Of a stretch of DNA of 10,206 nt, positions 6,314 to 10,206 are shown in pieces. The stretch is from Burkholderiaceae bacterium. Its GTDB lineage: Bacteria > Pseudomonadota > Gammaproteobacteria > Burkholderiales > Burkholderiaceae_C. The stretch lies in contig JAFMJA010000079.1 of NCBI GenBank assembly GCA_017853735.1, positions 1-10,206 on the forward strand. The letters run 5' to 3'. The notes below the pieces were generated by a model. The model saw only the letters and a program-made list of their open reading frames with translations, ran no database searches and was not told where the DNA came from. Every line of letters starts with the position of its first letter. The stretch's first letter is position 1. The translations under genes were made by a program, and so were the position numbers.

Positions 6314-6948
6314 AACACATCATTTTTTATCTGGATTTCATTTCGCCTTATTCCTATCTGGCTTTCGAAAAATTGCCACAAACCCTGATGGGCTTGAGCT
6401 ATTCGGTGACCTACCGTCCGGTGCTTCTGGGGGCGTTGTTGCGTCATCACGGTCTGATGGGCCCTGCCGAAGTGCCTGCCAAAAGAGAGTGGACTTACCG
6501 TCATGTGCAGTGGCTGGGCCATCAGCAGGGCGTGCCGCTGGAGATGCCCAAGGCGCACCCCTTCAATCCCTTACCGCTGCTGCGTCTGGCCATCGCCAGC
6601 GCCGATGGGGGAGATCCCAGCCGTTATGTTTGCGAGACCTTGCTGCACCATGTCTGGCGGACCGGGGCAGATGTGTTGGATCCCCAGCGCATGCAGGCCT
6701 TGCGCGATCAGCTGGCACCGTCGCTGGATCCGGATGATGCAGCGGTCAAGTCCCGTCTGCGAGAAAACACCGATGAAGCCCTGGGCCTGGGTGTTTTTGG
6801 CGTTCCCGCCATGGTGGTGGATGGCCGAATGTTCTGGGGATTCGACAGCCTGGAGATGTTGCGCGCCTACCTCGATGGCCAAGACTGGTTCGAAGGCAAT
6901 GGCTGGCATGCCGCCAGTCAGCGCCCGTCTGGGCTGGACTCCCGCTGA
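6310..6948 (+). CDS. 2-hydroxychromene-2-carboxylate isomerase-like protein (GST-kappa/DsbA fold)
   Basis: A 212-residue thioredoxin-fold protein of the DsbA-like/GST-kappa group that includes HCCA isomerase (NahD), a glutathione-dependent enzyme of naphthalene breakdown. The N-terminal FYLDFISPYSYLA places S12 where HCCA isomerase and GST-kappa have their glutathione-activating serine. There is no CxxC, so it is not a disulfide oxidoreductase. The cis-proline motif GVFGVPAMVV (161-170) and FWGFDSLEML (175-184) near the C-terminus are typical, and length is close to the family's roughly 200 aa. Start is TTG 6310, backed by GAGGAG. No aromatic-ring dioxygenase or other naphthalene gene is visible, so the real substrate is probably something else. 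It sits at the end of the leucine operon, coupled to DUF1289. Confidence 0.83.
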   Translation: MKHIIFYLDFISPYSYLAFEKLPQTLMGLSYSVTYRPVLLGALLRHHGLMGPAEVPAKREWTYRHVQWLGHQQGVPLEMPKAHPFNPLPLLRLAIASADGGDPSRYVCETLLHHVWRTGADVLDPQRMQALRDQLAPSLDPDDAAVKSRLRENTDEALGLGVFGVPAMVVDGRMFWGFDSLEMLRAYLDGQDWFEGNGWHAASQRPSGLDSR

Positions 6949-6983
6949 CCTGGCGGTCTCGATCGGTCTGACAGCCCTTCATC

Positions 6984-7012
6984 CTGGCAGGGCTTGCTGG
7001 GCTGCCTACAAT
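6984..7012 (+). promoter_or_regulatory. Candidate sigma-70 promoter for the uvrA-like gene
   Basis: TACAAT at 7007-7012 matches the -10 consensus in five of six bases. With a 17-base spacer, CTGGCA at 6984-6989 matches the -35 consensus TTGACA in four of six. Transcription would start near 7019, giving a leader of about 22 bases with GAAAG about nine bases before ATG 7041. It lies in the longest intergenic gap of the window (92 bases). This is a visual match only. Confidence 0.4.
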
Positions 7013-7040
7013 CTTTGGCCTGAACTGAAAGACCGTATCC

Positions 7041-10000
7041 ATGACCCAGGGGATCATCCGCATCCGCGGCGCTCGCCAGCACAATCTCAAAAACCTCGAC
7101 CTTGACCTGCGTACCGGCGAATTGACGGTGGTCACTGGACCGAGTGGTTCGGGCAAGTCCAGCCTGGTGTTTGACACCCTCTACGCCGAGGGCCAGCGGC
7201 GCTATGTCGAGACTTTCAGCGCCTATGCGCGCCAATTTCTGGACCGCATGGACAAACCGGCGGTGGACAAGGTCGAGGGCGTGCCACCCGCGATTGCGAT
7301 CGATCAGACCAACCCGGTGCGATCCTCACGCTCCACGGTGGGCACGATGACCGAGCTGAATGATCACCTCAAGCTGCTGTTTGCCCGTGCCGGACAACTT
7401 TTTGACCGGCTGACCGCTTTGCCGGTGCGGCATGACAATGCCGACAGCATTTATGCCGAGCTGCTGGCACGCACCCAGCTTGGCGCAGCCAGCACCGCTG
7501 GCGAGGGGGAGTCTTCCGAGCCACGCCTGGTACTGACCTTTCCGGTGGAGCTGCCTGCGGGCACCAGCCGTGAGGAGATCGAACAATGGCTGTCCTCTAG
7601 TGGCTTTACCAGGGTACAGGCCGAACGTGAGGTCAGCACGCCCAAGGGACCCAGGGTGCTGCTGGATGTGAGCGTCGACCGCTTTCGCCTGTCTTCTGTC
7701 GAGCGAGCCCGGGCGATCGAGGCGATCGAGCTGGCGCTCAAGCGTGGCAGTGGGCTGCTCAATGTGTATTGCCTGACGCTGGCTGCAGAGCCCGAGATCT
7801 GGCGCTTCTCCACCGGCTTGCATTGCCCGGACAGCGAGCAACGCTACACCGATCCAATTCCGTCGATGTTTTCCTTCAATTCAGCGGTTGGCGCCTGTGA
7901 GGCATGCCGCGGCTTTGGTCGGGTGATTGGTGTTGACTATGGCCTGGTCATTCCCAACGACAAACTCACCCTGCGCGCGGGCGCGATCAAGCCCATGCAG
8001 ACGCCCGCCTGGGCCGAATGCCAGGCTGACCTGATGCGCCATGCCGAGGCCGCCGGGATCCCGCGCGACACCGCCTGGAACAAGCTGTCCGCGGAGCACC
8101 AAGACTGGGTCATCCATGGTTCGCCCCACTGGAAAGGTAAGTGGAACCAGCAGTGGTACGGCGTCAAACGCTTCTTTGAGTACCTGGAGACCAAGTCCTA
8201 CAAGATGCATATCCGGGTGCTGCTCTCCAAGTACCGTAGCTACACACCTTGCGAAACCTGCCACGGTGCGCGCCTGAAGACCGAAAGCCTGCTCTGGCGC
8301 ATCGGCTCCAAGGAGGACGCCGACAAAGTGCTGGCGCCTTCGCAGCGCTTCATGCCCGCGGGTGTGACATGGAGCCGGGCGCAACTGGAATCCCTGCCTG
8401 GCCTGTGCCTGCATGACCTGATGCTGATGCCCCTGGAGCGGGTAAGAAATTATTTTGATCGGCTGCAGGACGGGTTGATGCAGGCACCTGGCTCTTTGGA
8501 GCAGGCACAGAAATCGTCAGCCCCGCCAAGCCGAGCGGCGCCGGTGCTCCAGGAAGCTGAAGCCAAAGCCCTGCAGCTGCTGTTTGAAGAAATCAGGACC
8601 CGCTTGCGCTATCTGTGCGATGTTGGCATTGGCTACCTCACTCTGGACAGGCAGAGCCGCACCCTGTCGGGCGGTGAAGTTCAGCGCATCAACCTGACCA
8701 CCGCCCTGGGAACCTCACTGGTCAATACCCTGTTTGTGCTGGATGAGCCCAGCATCGGCCTGCATCCGCGTGACATGCACCGCATCATCGAAGCGATGCA
8801 GCGCCTGCGTGACGCGGGCAACACGCTGGTGGTGGTCGAGCATGACCCGGCGGTCATGTTTGCGGCCGACCGCATGATTGACATGGGGCCCGGGCCGGGG
8901 GAGCGCGGCGGACAGATCGTTTTTGATGGCAGCACCGAGGATCTCAGGCAGGCCGATACCCTCACCGGCGCCTACCTGGGTGCCCGCAAGCAGGTGGGCA
9001 TGGGCTTCAAGCGCATGGTGGCGCCCAGCACGCCGCGCCTGATCCTGGAAGGCGTGCGCGAGCACAACCTGAGAAATATCGCTGTCGAGATACCGCTGGG
9101 GCGCCTGGTGTGCCTGACCGGCGTGTCGGGTTCGGGCAAGTCCACCCTGATCCAGGATGTTCTGGCTCCGGCCTTGATGCGCCACTTCGGCCGGTCGACC
9201 GAAGCCCCGGGTGCTTTTGAGCGTTTGCTGGGCGCCGAGCAGCTGGCGGATGTGGTGTTTGTGGACCAGTCACCGATTGGCAAGACTGCGCGTTCCAATC
9301 CGGTGAGCTATGTGGGCGCCTGGGACACCGTGCGCGAAATTTTCGCCAATGCGCCATTGGCAAAACAGCGTGGCTACACCGCTTCCAAGTTCAGCGCCAA
9401 TAGCGGCGATGGTCGCTGTCCGAGCTGTGGTGGCTCGGGGTTTGAGCATGTCGAGATGCAGTTTCTGAGCGATGTTTACCTGCGCTGCCCGGACTGTGAC
9501 GGCCAGCGTTTCAGGCCAGAGATTCTCGAGGTCAAGATCGAGCGCGGTGGACGCTTTTTGAATGTCGCCGATGTGCTGGCGCTGACAGTGAGCGAGGCCA
9601 TCGATCTGTTTGCCCGTGATCGGGAAGTCCTGCGCGCCTTGCAGCCCATCCTGGAGGTGGGGCTGGAGTATGTGCGCCTGGGCCAGCCGGTGCCCACACT
9701 CTCGGGCGGCGAAGCGCAAAGGCTCAAGCTCGCTGGATTCCTGGCCGAAGCGGCCAAAAGCGCGAGCAGCAGCCGGCAAACCCTGGCCCGCAAAGGAACC
9801 CTGTTCCTCTTTGACGAGCCCACCACCGGCCTGCATTTTGATGACATCGCCAAACTCATGCGTGCCTTGCGCAAGCTGCTCGATGCCGGCCACTCGCTGC
9901 TGGTGATCGAGCATAACCTGGATGTGATGCGGGCCAGCGACTGGCTGATCGATCTGGGACCAGAAGGCGGCGAGCAAGGGGGACAGGTGGTGGCGGTGGG

Positions 10001-10206
10001 CACACCCGAAGAGCTGCGTCAACATCCATCTAGTCACACCGGTCGTGCCCTGCGCGAGTATGCGCTGGCCATGGGCGAGGCCTTGCAGGCGCAGGAGGGG
10101 GCAGCCCGTTTGCTGGCGCCGATTGGGTTGCCCGCTGCCAAGCCGGCTCGTACGCGTATTGCGGCAAGTCAGGACATTCAGATCATCCATGCCAAGGAGC
10201 ACAACC
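7041..10206 (+). CDS. uvrA: UvrA-family ABC ATPase, apparently a tandem-duplicated long form (3' end outside window)
   Basis: Excinuclease ABC subunit A family: a DNA-damage-sensing ATPase that loads UvrB in nucleotide excision repair. The frame is open for 1055 codons to the window edge. ABC I: Walker A GPSGSGKSS (33-41), signature LSGGE (542-546), Walker B LDEPSIGLHP (567-576). Between them lie a UvrB-binding-like region (about 125-255) and zinc module 1 (C262, C286, C289, but S265 in place of the fourth cysteine). ABC II: Walker A GVSGSGKST (694-702), intact zinc module CPSC-x19-CPDC (C793, C796, C816, C819), signature LSGGE (887-891), Walker B FDEPTTGLH (924-932). This is a whole UvrA (usually about 940 aa) slightly enlarged by an Ala/Pro/Ser-rich linker (about 484-505) and an insertion before the second Walker B. 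Coding then continues past the normal end into IQIIHAKEHN (1046-1055), resembling residues 6-15. Because the UvrB-binding region is present, it does not match the short UvrA2 type that lacks it. Confidence 0.92.
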   Translation, partial: MTQGIIRIRGARQHNLKNLDLDLRTGELTVVTGPSGSGKSSLVFDTLYAEGQRRYVETFSAYARQFLDRMDKPAVDKVEGVPPAIAIDQTNPVRSSRSTVGTMTELNDHLKLLFARAGQLFDRLTALPVRHDNADSIYAELLARTQLGAASTAGEGESSEPRLVLTFPVELPAGTSREEIEQWLSSSGFTRVQAEREVSTPKGPRVLLDVSVDRFRLSSVERARAIEAIELALKRGSGLLNVYCLTLAAEPEIWRFSTGLHCPDSEQRYTDPIPSMFSFNSAVGACEACRGFGRVIGVDYGLVIPNDKLTLRAGAIKPMQTPAWAECQADLMRHAEAAGIPRDTAWNKLSAEHQDWVIHGSPHWKGKWNQQWYGVKRFFEYLETKSYKMHIRVLLSKYRSYTPCETCHGARLKTESLLWRIGSKEDADKVLAPSQRFMPAGVTWSRAQLESLPGLCLHDLMLMPLERVRNYFDRLQDGLMQAPGSLEQAQKSSAPPSRAAPVLQEAEAKALQLLFEEIRTRLRYLCDVGIGYLTLDRQSRTLSGGEVQRINLTTALGTSLVNTLFVLDEPSIGLHPRDMHRIIEAMQRLRDAGNTLVVVEHDPAVMFAADRMIDMGPGPGERGGQIVFDGSTEDLRQADTLTGAYLGARKQVGMGFKRMVAPSTPRLILEGVREHNLRNIAVEIPLGRLVCLTGVSGSGKSTLIQDVLAPALMRHFGRSTEAPGAFERLLGAEQLADVVFVDQSPIGKTARSNPVSYVGAWDTVREIFANAPLAKQRGYTASKFSANSGDGRCPSCGGSGFEHVEMQFLSDVYLRCPDCDGQRFRPEILEVKIERGGRFLNVADVLALTVSEAIDLFARDREVLRALQPILEVGLEYVRLGQPVPTLSGGEAQRLKLAGFLAEAAKSASSSRQTLARKGTLFLFDEPTTGLHFDDIAKLMRALRKLLDAGHSLLVIEHNLDVMRASDWLIDLGPEGGEQGGQVVAVGTPEELRQHPSSHTGRALREYALAMGEALQAQEGAARLLAPIGLPAAKPARTRIAASQDIQIIHAKEHN
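10176..10206 (+). repeat. Start of a second UvrA unit within the same reading frame
   Basis: The ten codons here read IQIIHAKEHN. Aligned to the protein's own N-terminus IRIRGARQHN (residues 6-15) five of ten residues are identical (I, I, A, H, N), and the segment also resembles VREHNLRN, which opens ABC II. That pattern (I-x-I-x-x-A-x-x-H-N) opens UvrA proteins, so a second copy seems to begin here, joined by a low-complexity Ala/Pro/Arg linker at about residues 1020-1045. Only 31 bases are visible. Confidence 0.65.

Noticed and set aside
6310..6948. Reading the region as part of a naphthalene or other aromatic-degradation cluster because of the HCCA-isomerase-like gene.
   Set aside because: No ring dioxygenase, aldolase or other aromatic gene is visible, and this family is often annotated by fold alone.
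6972..7006. Possible terminator hairpin between the isomerase-like and UvrA-like genes.
   Set aside because: Several competing short stems exist (AGCCCT 6973-6978 with AGGGCT 6989-6994; GGCAG 6986-6990 with CTGCC 7002-7006), but none is long and no T-run follows, so intrinsic termination is not supported.
9270..10202. A 310-residue minus-strand open frame at the right end.
   Set aside because: It is antisense to the ABC II part of the UvrA-like gene, whose motifs are intact, and has no domain I recognise.

Overview
The window reads as an ordinary chromosomal segment of a betaproteobacterium, most likely Burkholderiales and perhaps Comamonadaceae. This is judged from GC-rich codon use, gene order and protein character; no database search was possible. 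All nine genes supported here lie on the + strand. They are packed almost end to end, and the longest gene-free gap is 92 bases (6949-7040), so no stretch over 300 bases lacks a gene.

Bases 1-6075 look like the distal part of a leucine/isovalerate (liu-type) catabolic operon. In order it holds: the 3' part of an acyl-CoA dehydrogenase whose catalytic glutamate sits where isovaleryl-CoA and long-chain enzymes carry it; a LiuC-type 3-methylglutaconyl-CoA hydratase; a DUF4126 membrane protein; the biotin-carrying alpha subunit of methylcrotonyl-CoA carboxylase (LiuD/MccA); a GhrA-type glyoxylate/hydroxypyruvate reductase; and hydroxymethylglutaryl-CoA lyase (LiuE/MvaB). The core enzymes would take an acyl-CoA through dehydrogenation, carboxylation, hydration and cleavage to acetoacetate and acetyl-CoA. 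The carboxylase beta subunit is not in the window and is expected upstream. The DUF4126 protein and the reductase are the two members the pathway does not explain.

Bases 6080-6948 continue the same transcription unit with two small genes: a four-cysteine DUF1289 protein and a GST-kappa/HCCA-isomerase-like thioredoxin-fold protein. The latter starts at TTG, overlapping the upstream stop by four bases. Gene junctions throughout (ATGA and TTGA overlaps, 1-28 base gaps) point to one co-transcribed, partly translationally coupled operon.

After a 92-base gap with a plausible promoter, a very large UvrA-family gene starts at 7041 and runs off the right edge. The visible 1055 codons already contain a complete UvrA unit (two ABC cassettes, a UvrB-binding-like region and two zinc-module regions). 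The reading frame then continues into what looks like the N-terminus of a second UvrA unit. This tandem-duplicated UvrA, with a degenerate first zinc module, is the most unusual thing in the window. I see no defence system, mobile element, CRISPR array or RNA gene.
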